Below are positions 1-9,647 of a DNA stretch of 64,000 nucleotides, one piece after another. The translations under genes were made by a program, and so were the position numbers. The stretch is from assembly GCA_001799565.1 (NCBI GenBank), contig MGTS01000024.1:1-64000 (forward strand). The letters are read 5' to 3'. This DNA comes from Elusimicrobia bacterium GWA2_51_34. GTDB taxonomy: Bacteria > Elusimicrobiota > Elusimicrobia > Elusimicrobiales > UBA9959. Position 1 is the stretch's first letter, and each line of letters starts with the position of its first letter. The notes under the pieces were generated by a model. The model saw only the letters and a list, made by a program, of their open reading frames with translations. It made no database searches and was not told the origin of the DNA.

Positions 1-30
1 ACGGAATCCAACGCTTTTTCAAGATTGCGC

Positions 31-90
31 CAATTTCACCATCATGTTGCGTTGGAAATGGGGATATTTTCACCATCATCTTGCATTGGA
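31..90. repeat. Two-copy direct repeat TTTCACCATCATnTTGCnTTGGA, possible IS-end-like sequence cut by window edge
   Basis: caatttcaccatcatgttgcgttgga (31-56) and attttcaccatcatcttgcattgga (66-90) are near-identical. Confidence 0.6.
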
Positions 91-256
91 TAATTCTATA
101 TATAGTCTCATCCGGAAAGATTTTGTAACATACGGTTGGAACATCTTACGAAGGTTTGCCATGTAGACCAGGCGGGGTGATAGGAATGAAGTTTGCTTTC
201 TCTCGTGACAATTTTAATATTCTGAAGATTCGCGGATAGCGAAGAGGGGTTATAAC

Positions 257-3200
257 ATGAAAATTATTTTGCTTGTGCTTGCCATGTCGTCATTTTCCTT
301 CGCCGGTCTTCCCGGACGGGGTCAGGCGGACCTTCAAAAGGCAGATGAGCTTTTTGAAAAGTCGCTGTACCAGGAGGCCCTCGGCCTTTATGACAAAGCG
401 GCCGGGTTGCCGGGTGACGCCGGCCTGAAGGCACGGTACCGCGCGGCTGAATGTGAAGGCCTTTTATTCCGCTACAGCCAGGCGGCCCAGCGGTTTTCCG
501 CCCTTAAACTGCCGAAAGACCCGCTTTGGCGCGGGCGTTTTCTGCTGCTCCGGGCGGAACTGGGCAGGGAATTTCTAAAACAGTATGGCTATAACCTGCC
601 GGCCGATATTCAGCAGGGAACTACTGATGTAACAAAGCTCACCGGTGACGAATGGAGAAAACGTATTGAGGCCGATTACGACGGGCTTTGGGACGTCAGG
701 AGCGCGCTCTCCGGTTCCGACATGAACAAGGAAGCCTATTTTATTGATATAAAAAAAGCCGAGCTCGATTATACTCCGACTTTATGGGATTTCGCTGCCC
801 TCCGGTGGGGGGATTATCTTTTGGGTGAATCCGCTGACCGGAAAAAACCATTCCCTGACGGAATCAAATTTGTTTCCGAGATTTATAAGGGGGATTACAG
901 CCTTTCCGCTCCCGCCGCAGAGAAAGCCGCCGCCATTTATGAGGAGGCCGCCGCCTTAGGCGCAAAAGGCGGGGAATTTGCCGCCGAGCGTTGGAAGCTG
1001 GAAAGGCTGCTTATACCTTTTAAACACGGCGATAAAACTTCCGGCGGAGATATGGCCAAACTTCGCGGCCTGGCGGTTCCTGTTTTAAAAAAATGGTCGG
1101 ATTCCATGACCGCGCCGGTTGCCCGCGCCTCGGCGGCGCATGAAGCCGCCGTTCTATTGCACGCAAAGCCGGACTATAAAGGAGCTGTGGACCTGTGCAA
1201 AAAAGCGGAGGATATCGCCCCCCGTTCAAGGCCGGCAGCCGAATGCGCTAAACTCCGGGCGCAGATAGAGATGCCTCGACTGGATATCTCCGCAAAATTC
1301 GCCCCGCCCGGCGGGAAAAAAATACTGAGCGTGAACGCGCGCAACCTGCCGGTTATCTATTTTCGCGCTTTCAAAACCGACCCGGCGGAACTTATCACGC
1401 TGGGTAAATACGCGGAAAAAGCCTGGGGCAGGGTGCGTTCTCTACAGAGCGAGGCGGTTGAGCATTTCATCGCCCGCGGGCCCGACATTTCGTGGCAAGC
1501 CAAAATGGAATATCCGGCCCCGTACGAGTATCTGAACAAAGAGATAGAGTCCCCCGAATTTAAAAAAGGTATATATGTGATAGCGGCTTCTGGCGACGCG
1601 GATTTTGAAGCGGGTTCATCTTTAATGAAAGCCGTAACGGTGAATATAACCGATATTTTTCTGCTTGGAACTTCCGGCATAAAGGGCGACCCCGAAAATT
1701 TTGTGTATGATCCGGCCCGGCCCGGGCGTGAGGAAAACGCAGATATCTTCCACCTGTATGCCGTAAACGCTCTAAGCGGCAAGCCTGTTCAGGAAGGTGT
1801 TATAGATACGTTTTATACAAAGAGGTACGGCGACTGGGAACGCACGACCCTTACCACCGGCGCTGGCGGCTACAGCGCGCTGGGGTTTCCGCTGCATGTC
1901 GCATATCCTTCCGATGAAAATTTTTCAATAGACCCGCTGTTGTCGTTCGGCGGGGGGTACGCCTACTGGAACGGCGCGCAGGGAGCTGGGCTTTACGTGC
2001 CGGAGCCGGTAAGCATATTTATAGAAACGGACCGGCCTGTCTATCGTCCCGCCCAGGAAGTAAAATTCAAGGTTACGGCGCTGATAAGAGAGCCGCGGGG
2101 TTTCCGGGCTTATGACGGGAAAAGCAAGCTGAAAGTTACGGCCAGGGACCAGAACTGGCAGGAAGTGTTCGCCAAAACTATGCCTTTTACGGGGCTTGGC
2201 AGCGCCGCCGGCTCTTTTATAGTGCCGCAGGGGCGGCTGCTTGGGCAATACTCCATAACGGCGGAACTTCAGGAGTACGGCCATGATTTCAGCGCGCGCC
2301 ATTCTTTCCGGGCAGAGGAATACAAGCGCCCGGAATTTGAGGTGAAACTTGAAGACGCGGATACCGCTTTTAAATACGGCGAAAACGCCAAAATTGACGG
2401 CGCCGTAAAATATTATTTTGGCTCGCCGGTGCCGAACGCGCGGGTAACTTACCGCGTTACAAGGTCGCGCTATATTCCCTGGTACGCCTGGTGGTGGCGC
2501 TGGTGTTACAGCGTGTCGGGTTTGGTGGAAACGGCGTCGGGTGAGACCCGCACGGATGAGAATGGTAAATTCTCCATAAATTTCACGCCGTCACCGGAAA
2601 GCGAAACTTACGGTGATTATCCGTCCTCTTTCCAGGTTGAAGTTGAGGCGCGCGACGCCGGCGGGCGCACCATCAGTGATTCGCGCTCGTATAATGCCGG
2701 TTCAAAGGCGTATATATTTGATATCTCTCCCGCCGCGGGTTTCTTTACAAGCGACTCCCCGGCTGTGTTCAATGCCCGCCTGATGAATTTAAACGACGCG
2801 CAGGTTGCGGGCTCCGGCGCTTACAGCGTTTTTAAAATTGAAAAGCCGCCCGAGTTCACGGGAGTAAACGGCGTGTGGGGTTCCTTCGGGCATAACCCTT
2901 CCCTGGAGCAGGCGTTCGCGAAGGCGCCGGATGGAAAACGTGTGGCCGGAGGCAGTATTGAATTCACTGAAAAAGCCCGATCCACAGTCAAACTCAAGGC
3001 GCTCCCCGAAGGTGTTTACAGGCTCAGGCTGAAAACCAAAGACCCATGGGGCGGCGAGTGCGAATCCTGGATAATAATTGTTTCGGCCGATCCCACGGCA
3101 AAAAGCTCAGGCCTTAAACTCCCGCCGGTAGCGCTGTTTGAGCATTCCTCTTATCAGCCTGGCGAGAAGGCCAGGATACTTATAGGCGCCTCGGCCCTTA

Positions 3201-6200
3201 AAGGCGTAAAGTACATGGAAACGCTGGCCGGTAATTTCCTGCTTGATAAGAAAATGATATCTTCCGGCGGCTTATCCCTGGTTGAAATCAAAGTCGGGCC
3301 GGAGCATCGCGGCGGTTTCGGTCTGCGCTGGTTCGGCGCGGGCGATTTTAAAGTATATTCCGCGATGGCAGAGGCTGATGTTCCTAAGCGCGACAGGGAA
3401 TTATCGCTTTCGCTTGACTACGACAAAACCCTGCTGCCCGGCCAGAAGGCCAGTTGGGCGCTTAAAGCCAGGGATTATCAGGGAAAGCCCGTCGGCGGCG
3501 AGGGGACTGTGCGGATATTTGACCGCTCGCTTGAATATTACCAGAAAGACGCCGGTTTCTGGAGCGACGGGCTATACGAAAAACGCCGGTCTTCTTCAGA
3601 AGGCCGCGGCTCGCTGTTCACCCCACACGCCCTGACCCTGCCTATAAAGGCCGGCCTTATAAAGCTTATGTCCGACGCGTTCAATCAAGCGGCGAAGGAA
3701 GAGCGCATGGCGGCTTTCAGGATAAATTCCTCAAGGGTCTACAGCGGGGGGAGATTTCGCGGGATGAAGAGTATGTTCGCTCTGGGAGCCATGGAAGAAT
3801 CCGAGAGCGCCGTAATGTCAAGCCCCGCAGCCGATGTTTCGGGCGGCGGGGCCGGGGCTGCGGCGGCCCGGAGCGTGGTTCCGCAGATGGCGGATATGAT
3901 GACAATGACAAAAAGCTTTAAGGGTGAGGCCGCTCCGGCTTCGTCGCGCGAAGAACCCGCTCCGGTGCGGGTAAGGAAAGATTTTTCAGAAACAGCTTAT
4001 TTTAACCCCCAGCTTAAGGTGGTAAAAGGAACGGGCAGATTTTCTTTTACTATCCCCGAGCGGCTCACAAGCTGGAAGGTGAGTTCCTACATGATAACCA
4101 AAGACGTGAAGCGCGGGAAAGCCGAAGCTTTGACGGTAACAAAGAAAGATCTTATGGTCAGGTTAGATATACCGCGCTTTTTCAGGGAGGGGGATAAATC
4201 CGTTCTTACAGCAGTAGTAAACAATGAGACTGAAAGCGAGCTTTCAGGAAATGTGGCCGTATCAGTTACCAAAGAAGGGGATTCCGCCGAGAGCAGCTTC
4301 GCGCTTACGGAGCTTTCAAAGCCGTTTACCGTCAAGGCGCATGGCACCACTCCCGTTTACTGGGATATTGCGGCTCCGCTCGCAACCGGCGCTTACAAGG
4401 TGCGCGCCATCGCGCGCTCGGGCGCCCTTTCCGACGCGCAGGAAAACGACCTGCCTGTGCTTCCTTCAAGGGAACGTCTTATCGCAACGTTGACCGCCAT
4501 GATGGACGGCAAGGTTTCAAAAGAGCTGAAACTCAAGGAACTTCAGGAGGCAGACAATAGCAGAATTATGGAGTCTATGCACCTGGAGGTTCAGCCGCAG
4601 CTTATACTTACGGTTTTAAACAGCCTGCCTTTCCTTGTGCATTATCCGTATGAATGCACCGAACAGCTGCTTAACCGCTATGTGCCGCTGGCTATAACCA
4701 ACAGTTTCTATAACCGCTATCCGGAGCTTAAAAACGCGGTCGCAAAAATTCCAAAACGCGATACCATAACTCCGGCCTGGGAACGGGATAACCCGGAGAG
4801 GATGATGTCGCTGGTGGAAACTCCGTGGGTAGAAACTTCAAAAGGTATAAAATCATACTTGCCCTCCATAGATATGCTGGATCCGAAAGCGGTCGCCGCT
4901 GAAAAAGAGGACGCGATTACAAAGCTTAAGGCCTATCAGAATTCGGACGGCTCATTTCCGTGGTTTCCCGGCGGGCATCCGGACCTGTACATGACGCTCT
5001 ACGCGCTTGAGGGCCTGGCTGAGGCAGCCCGCTACAATGTGGCTATACCCGAAGATGTGGCGAAAAGAGCGCTGAATTATGTGTTCGCGGAGATTCCGCG
5101 CCACATGAAAGCGGAAGAGGGTGAGACCTCGTTTATACTCTACGCCGCTTATGTAGTCACTTCGTTCCCGGAAAAATGGACGGAACATAAAACCGCGCTT
5201 TCATACGCCAAGCTCTGGGCCGATTTCGCAGATAAGCACGCGAACGCCATAACGCCGTTCGGCAAGGCCTACGCGGCCTATGTTTACCATCGGCTGGGCG
5301 ATAACGTGAAAGCGGGAAGTTATCTTGCCCGGGCCATGGACGGCTCGCGCGAAGATGAAATAGCCGGCCTTTACTGGACGCCTGAAAAAATATCCTGGCT
5401 CTGGTACAATGACTCCGTGGAAAAGCACGCTTTCATCTTGCGCACCCTGCTGGCTCTCAAACCTAAAGATCCGCGTATCGGTGGCATGGTGAAATGGCTG
5501 ATGTTCAGTCGCAAGTCAAGCGAGTGGAAATCCACCAGGGCGACCGCCGCGGCCATATATTCCCTGCTGGATGTTATGAAAACCAGGGGTGCGCTGGATA
5601 AAGGCGATGTGTTCAAAATAAAATGGGACGACACGCGAGAGGAAGCGGCGCTGCAGCCGTTTGACTGGGTATCAAAGCCCTTGCGCTGGTCCAAATACGG
5701 CAAGGATATAACCGCGCGAGACGCGTCGGCGACTATTGAAAAGACCGGGCCGGGCCTCGCGTTCGCTTCGCTTACCGGTATATATACAACCAATAAGCTT
5801 GCCGCCGAATCTCCGTCCGGCATGATGAACATCTCGCGCAAATATTTTCTGCGCGCCAAAGAGGGCACGGATTATGTGCTTAAACCTTTAATTTCCGGCG
5901 CTTCGGTCTCGGTGGGGGACCAGATAGAGGTTCAGCTTACCGTAACTACACGGAGCCAGTTTGAATATGTGCACATTAAAGACCCGCGCGGCGCCGGCTT
6001 TGAGGCGGAAGAGCTCACAAGCGGCTGGAAGTGGGACCAGCTATCACGTTACGAGGAGCCAAGGGATTCTTTAACCAACTTCTTCGTGGCATGGCTGCCG
6101 CATGGCGAATATATCCTTAAATACCGTGTCCGTCCCACAACCCCCGGCACATACAGGATAGGCGCGTCAGTAATGCAGTCCATGTACGCCCCAGAATTCG

Positions 6201-6241
6201 CCGCGCATTCGGACGGGTTTATGATTGAAGTAAAAAAATAA
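257..6241 (+). CDS. Bacterial alpha-2-macroglobulin family protein (MG2-type, thioester motif CTEQ)
   Basis: 1994 aa, N-terminal signal peptide, ETDRPVYRPAQEVKFK macroglobulin motif, YPYECTEQLLNRY thioester region, TPR-like N-terminus. Confidence 0.9.
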   Translation: MKIILLVLAMSSFSFAGLPGRGQADLQKADELFEKSLYQEALGLYDKAAGLPGDAGLKARYRAAECEGLLFRYSQAAQRFSALKLPKDPLWRGRFLLLRAELGREFLKQYGYNLPADIQQGTTDVTKLTGDEWRKRIEADYDGLWDVRSALSGSDMNKEAYFIDIKKAELDYTPTLWDFAALRWGDYLLGESADRKKPFPDGIKFVSEIYKGDYSLSAPAAEKAAAIYEEAAALGAKGGEFAAERWKLERLLIPFKHGDKTSGGDMAKLRGLAVPVLKKWSDSMTAPVARASAAHEAAVLLHAKPDYKGAVDLCKKAEDIAPRSRPAAECAKLRAQIEMPRLDISAKFAPPGGKKILSVNARNLPVIYFRAFKTDPAELITLGKYAEKAWGRVRSLQSEAVEHFIARGPDISWQAKMEYPAPYEYLNKEIESPEFKKGIYVIAASGDADFEAGSSLMKAVTVNITDIFLLGTSGIKGDPENFVYDPARPGREENADIFHLYAVNALSGKPVQEGVIDTFYTKRYGDWERTTLTTGAGGYSALGFPLHVAYPSDENFSIDPLLSFGGGYAYWNGAQGAGLYVPEPVSIFIETDRPVYRPAQEVKFKVTALIREPRGFRAYDGKSKLKVTARDQNWQEVFAKTMPFTGLGSAAGSFIVPQGRLLGQYSITAELQEYGHDFSARHSFRAEEYKRPEFEVKLEDADTAFKYGENAKIDGAVKYYFGSPVPNARVTYRVTRSRYIPWYAWWWRWCYSVSGLVETASGETRTDENGKFSINFTPSPESETYGDYPSSFQVEVEARDAGGRTISDSRSYNAGSKAYIFDISPAAGFFTSDSPAVFNARLMNLNDAQVAGSGAYSVFKIEKPPEFTGVNGVWGSFGHNPSLEQAFAKAPDGKRVAGGSIEFTEKARSTVKLKALPEGVYRLRLKTKDPWGGECESWIIIVSADPTAKSSGLKLPPVALFEHSSYQPGEKARILIGASALKGVKYMETLAGNFLLDKKMISSGGLSLVEIKVGPEHRGGFGLRWFGAGDFKVYSAMAEADVPKRDRELSLSLDYDKTLLPGQKASWALKARDYQGKPVGGEGTVRIFDRSLEYYQKDAGFWSDGLYEKRRSSSEGRGSLFTPHALTLPIKAGLIKLMSDAFNQAAKEERMAAFRINSSRVYSGGRFRGMKSMFALGAMEESESAVMSSPAADVSGGGAGAAAARSVVPQMADMMTMTKSFKGEAAPASSREEPAPVRVRKDFSETAYFNPQLKVVKGTGRFSFTIPERLTSWKVSSYMITKDVKRGKAEALTVTKKDLMVRLDIPRFFREGDKSVLTAVVNNETESELSGNVAVSVTKEGDSAESSFALTELSKPFTVKAHGTTPVYWDIAAPLATGAYKVRAIARSGALSDAQENDLPVLPSRERLIATLTAMMDGKVSKELKLKELQEADNSRIMESMHLEVQPQLILTVLNSLPFLVHYPYECTEQLLNRYVPLAITNSFYNRYPELKNAVAKIPKRDTITPAWERDNPERMMSLVETPWVETSKGIKSYLPSIDMLDPKAVAAEKEDAITKLKAYQNSDGSFPWFPGGHPDLYMTLYALEGLAEAARYNVAIPEDVAKRALNYVFAEIPRHMKAEEGETSFILYAAYVVTSFPEKWTEHKTALSYAKLWADFADKHANAITPFGKAYAAYVYHRLGDNVKAGSYLARAMDGSREDEIAGLYWTPEKISWLWYNDSVEKHAFILRTLLALKPKDPRIGGMVKWLMFSRKSSEWKSTRATAAAIYSLLDVMKTRGALDKGDVFKIKWDDTREEAALQPFDWVSKPLRWSKYGKDITARDASATIEKTGPGLAFASLTGIYTTNKLAAESPSGMMNISRKYFLRAKEGTDYVLKPLISGASVSVGDQIEVQLTVTTRSQFEYVHIKDPRGAGFEAEELTSGWKWDQLSRYEEPRDSLTNFFVAWLPHGEYILKYRVRPTTPGTYRIGASVMQSMYAPEFAAHSDGFMIEVKK

Positions 6242-6254
6242 CAATCCGCAACGC

Positions 6255-6323
6255 TGTCATTCCCGCAAGTCGTAAGCGGGAATCCATGCATTGTCATTCC
6301 CGCAATCCGTAAGCAGGAATCCA
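6255..6323. repeat. Dispersed palindromic repeat, two tandem copies (TGTCATTCCCGC...GCGGGAATCCAT)
   Basis: gtcattcccgcaagtcgtaagcgggaatccat followed by gtcattcccgcaatccgtaagcaggaatccat. Confidence 0.75.
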
Positions 6324-6380
6324 TAAAAAATAGGCACAGTAACTGTTAATGGAAATTGATTCCTGATAGGGAGCCGGCAA

Positions 6381-6592
6381 ATTCTCTGCGCGCTCCAAGA
6401 CCGGGTTTGGCGAAGACGGACGGGGTCTTCCGCCGGCTCCGGAACGCGCCGTCCGCCTAAGGCGGACGGCTTGAACGGTCCTCGCCGTCCCCAATGACAG
6501 GGATTCGCTCCAGACCCCGGCCCAGGCCGTTCCGCCGAAGGCGGACCCGCCGGGTTGTTTGGCGGGAAACCCTCAAATGGAGCGCGCAGAAA
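6381..6592. repeat. Intergenic structured element with terminal inverted repeats and internal GC palindromes
   Basis: ttctctgcgcgctcc (6381-) and ggagcgcgcagaaaa (6577-) are inverted; internal gccgtccgcctaaggcggacggc. Confidence 0.55.
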
Positions 6593-6883
6593 ATCCGCCG
6601 TCTCCCTTTTTAAATAACATTTCCCCGCCCTCAATATCGGTACGTCCATATTTACCCACCCAGTGGTAAACAAATATCCTTATAAATGTTTGACGGTATC
6701 TGTATAGGTTTTTTCCCTGTTGTTGGTGATAAATCACGCTGCCACAGGCGATCCGCGTTTCGTCCAATGAATGGTGGCGCTCAGTATTGAGCGCCATAAG
6801 GCGGGCTTTTAATCGTATGAGCGATTACCGGGAAACCATATGTGCAGGTTTTTCAGCGAAAAAAAGGGAAAACGAAAATTGTG

Positions 6884-7525
6884 TCAGCGGAAGTGGTCCC
6901 GGAGCATTCTTACCAGGCCTTCGGTGGCTTTGCTTGGAATCTCCTCGCCTTCCCAGTTTATGGAAAAGTGGGCGTTCCTCTGGGTGGGTTTTACATAAGT
7001 TTCATACATTGGCAATACCGTGGTTAAAATCTGGTGCTTAGTATCTTCAATGGTACGGCCCCTTTCGGTGATATCCCTCTGGACTCTGCGTAAAACGCCG
7101 GTTACCATTCCGGTGGAAACGAATATCTTATAGTCGCAAAGGGACAGGAGCTTCGGGAAATAAAGAGTGTAGAGCCCCTCAACGATAATCAGCTTTGTCG
7201 GGCGGCAGACAATGGGTTCTTTTCCCCGGGTGTGGAGTTTGAAGTCGTATATAGGCTGGCGTATGGACTTGCCTGCCCGGAGCGCTTTTATATGTTTTAA
7301 GGCCAGTGTGGAATCTATAGCGTTCGGGTGGTCGAAATTGTAAGTCTTCCTCTTCTCAAATTTCAGATGGTCAAGCGGCCTGTAGTAGTTGTCAAGAGAT
7401 AATATCTGACCGATAATCCCGATTTTTCCGCATTCCTCTATTAATTTCCTGGCCAGAGTAGTCTTGCCGGAACCCGATCCTCCGGCAATGCCGACTAAAA
7501 ACCTGGTTTTTGTTTTTGAATCCAT
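6884..7525 (-). CDS. udk: Uridine kinase-like P-loop kinase
   Basis: GIAGGSGSGKTTLARKL Walker A, LSLDNYYRPL, NFDHPNAID motifs typical of Udk/PRK family. Confidence 0.85.
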   Translation of the reverse strand: MDSKTKTRFLVGIAGGSGSGKTTLARKLIEECGKIGIIGQILSLDNYYRPLDHLKFEKRKTYNFDHPNAIDSTLALKHIKALRAGKSIRQPIYDFKLHTRGKEPIVCRPTKLIIVEGLYTLYFPKLLSLCDYKIFVSTGMVTGVLRRVQRDITERGRTIEDTKHQILTTVLPMYETYVKPTQRNAHFSINWEGEEIPSKATEGLVRMLRDHFR

Positions 7526-7535
7526 AATTGTATCA

Positions 7536-7615
7536 GTGCGGAGTTTTGGAGTTTAGAGTTAGAGTTTTAAGGTCCGGAATTTTAAACTCCCAACTCCAAA
7601 CTCTCAACTCTACAC
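7536..7615. repeat. Heptad-type intergenic inverted repeat
   Basis: gtgcggagttttggagtttagagttagagttttaa versus ttttaaactcccaactccaaactctcaactctacac. Confidence 0.8.
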
Positions 7616-8238
7616 TATCTACTTCTTTTTATTTTTACTAAAAGTTCAACCGCCAGATTGGCCTGCATATTAGCTACTATCGCTACGCGCGGCGCCATGG
7701 GGCTTATTCCCTTCGGGCATTCGGTTTCGCCGTCACCGCAAACATAAAGGCTGCCTATTTTACGTGTATGAAGTTTGGAGTTTTTACCGTAACCGGCCAG
7801 GCCCGATGCCGCTATTATGGGCTTTTTAGGATAAAGCGACAGCCAGGTGTTTATCAATATGCTCTTTTGCCCGGCCTTATCAAAAGCTTCTATTAAAATA
7901 TCCGCCTCACCGAAGAGCCGGCCGGTGTTGGCGCGGATCACCTTCACATCGTGGACGATATATTCCGAAAACGGATTTATTTTTTTAAGGTTCTCCTGCA
8001 GGGCTTCAACTTTGCGGCGGCCTATCTGTTTAATGAAATACTGCTGCCGGTTGAGATTGGAGGGTTCTATTTTGTCGAAATCGGCTATGATGAGCCTGCC
8101 CACGCCCGCCCTGGCCAGGGAAACCGCCACATTGGAGCCAAGTCCGCCCGCCCCCGCGATGCCTACCGTGCCGGCCTTGAGAGCGGCAAGGATGCGGGTA
8201 TCGTGCCTGGCGAACAGGTCTTTGAATAAGTCAGACAT
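7615..8238 (-). CDS. thiF: ThiF/HesA/MoeB-family adenylyltransferase
   Basis: GTVGIAGAGGLGSNVAVSLARAGVGRLIIADFDKIEPSNLNRQQYF is the ThiF-type nucleotide-binding motif; start chosen at MSDLFKDL. Confidence 0.82.
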   Translation of the reverse strand: MSDLFKDLFARHDTRILAALKAGTVGIAGAGGLGSNVAVSLARAGVGRLIIADFDKIEPSNLNRQQYFIKQIGRRKVEALQENLKKINPFSEYIVHDVKVIRANTGRLFGEADILIEAFDKAGQKSILINTWLSLYPKKPIIAASGLAGYGKNSKLHTRKIGSLYVCGDGETECPKGISPMAPRVAIVANMQANLAVELLVKIKRSR

Positions 8239-8355
8239 AAATTTAAAGGGTAGAGGCCGTTTGCGGGCCAAAGGCCTTTGAGACGGCACCTCCAGAGGAT
8301 TGGGTTCAGGGTAAGGAGTTCTTTACTTCTGCACCCTCTACCCCCTACCCTTAAC

Positions 8356-8547
8356 TTATCCGTGGCCGCAGCAACCGCTGCAGTTATGGCCGCCGCCGGG
8401 ATTCATGGGACAGCCGCTTTCAGGCGCGGAACCGCCTTTTTTAAGTCCCACAACTTCGTCCGAAACTTTCACCACCTTGCCCAGTTTCTTGTCGTAAACA
8501 TAGCGTCCGGTGGCCTTTTCTTCTTGTTTCTCTTTAGGTTTGTCCAT
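8356..8547 (-). CDS. Small Cys-rich protein of unknown function
   Basis: ORF ends with CPMNPGGGHNCSGCCGHG; start at MDKPKEKQEEK assumed. Confidence 0.5.
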   Translation of the reverse strand: MDKPKEKQEEKATGRYVYDKKLGKVVKVSDEVVGLKKGGSAPESGCPMNPGGGHNCSGCCGHG

Positions 8548-8566
8548 AAGGAAGTTCAGCTTAACT

Positions 8567-8674
8567 GTTGGCAACGGAAAGCTACTGAGAGCTAAAGAAA
8601 GTTACGGAATGCAACGAAAAGCTGGTTTTTACTTTCAGTGGCGTTCTGTCGCCTTCTTTTGCCCTCTGTTGCCT
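8567..8674. repeat. Heptad-type inverted repeat
   Basis: gcaacggaaagc...aaagttacggaatgcaacgaaaagc versus ctttcagtggcgttctgtcgccttcttttgccctctgttgcc. Confidence 0.65.
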
Positions 8675-8690
8675 TAGATGTATCAAAAAT

Positions 8691-8765
8691 TGGTGCGCCC
8701 ACCTGGAATCGAACCAGGACAACCAGCTTCGCAGGCTGGGACTCTATCCGTTGAGATATGGGCGC
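8691..8765 (-). tRNA. tRNA-Arg (anticodon GCG), CCA encoded
   Basis: GCGCCCATATCTCAACGGATAGAGTCCCAGCCTGCGAAGCTGGTTGTCCTGGTTCGATTCCAGGTGGGCGCACCA folds into acceptor (7 bp), anticodon (CCAGC/GCTGG) and T (CCTGG/CCAGG) stems; loop CTGCGAA. Confidence 0.9.
8728..8765. repeat. Left attachment-site repeat of genomic island (38 bp, tRNA 5' half)
   Basis: ttcgcaggctgggactctatccgttgagatatgggcgc, 37/38 identical to 22675-22712. Confidence 0.92.
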
Positions 8766-8771
8766 TTCACC

Positions 8772-9254
8772 TTATTTTACAAAGCTTTTTTGAACTTCAC
8801 AAGGAACGCTTTTTTCGCTTGGTGTCCATATAGGTGTCCATACAGCCGAGAGTATCTCCATTTCCGCCCTGATATGGCCGTTGGTTAGATGCGCGTATCT
8901 TTGTGTCATGACCGGGGAATAATGCCCCAGGATTTTCTGGAGCGCTGGTAGGTCCCTGGTCTTCATGATAAAGTGGCTGGCAAAGGTGTGGCGCAGGTCA
9001 TGAAAGCGAAAATCCTGTATATTTGCTCCTTCAAGGGCTTTTTGAAAATACCGTACAAGCGTGATCTTTGGGACAGTGAATACTTTTTCGGTGTCCCGAG
9101 GCAGCTTCATTAAAACATCGTATAACTGCTTGATAATGGGGATTTCTCTTGGTTTGCCTGATTTGGAATCCCTGATATATCCCGGCTCCCAAGCCGGTGT
9201 CTTTATGGTCTTTTTGGGCCCTGAAAACACATCTGTCCGGGGAAATTCCGCCAC
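8772..9254 (-). pseudogene. Tyrosine recombinase/integrase, C-terminal catalytic fragment (N-terminus missing)
   Basis: FRFHDLRHTFASHF...LQKILGHYSPVMTQRYAHL; has H-x-x-R, H and Y but no first catalytic Arg region; in-frame TGA two codons upstream of the GTG at 9254. Confidence 0.8.
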
Positions 9255-9530
9255 ATATCACAAAAAATTGGCGTAAACAGCCGTATTTATGCGTATTTCC
9301 CTGCGGAAACCGTCATGCTTGACTTTTAAAATGCTCAACGACGCAAGCCATCCCCCAAAATGGACATGATTCTGCATTTCCCGGTTTTGCCGCCTTACCG
9401 GACAGCACCGCTAAATTGACATAAAATCCCTTTCTCATAGGAGATTTGGCCTATTCTAAGGTCCGACTCGGTTTACACCCCACCCCAGTTTAAAACTTTC
9501 CCCGGACAGCTGTGCCTGAAAAAACTATTT

Positions 9531-9556
9531 CAACGCGACAATACGCTGTCGCGTTG
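9531..9556. promoter_or_regulatory. Perfect 10-bp-arm inverted repeat upstream of island lipoprotein gene (operator or hairpin)
   Basis: caacgcgaca-atacgc-tgtcgcgttg. Confidence 0.5.
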
Positions 9557-9647
9557 GTCTGCTACACTATTCTTGCATGGCACAGATAGTTCCATGCCTC
9601 TTAACCGAATATCCGGAAGAGAAACTGCCTAAAGGAGGCATAAACAA

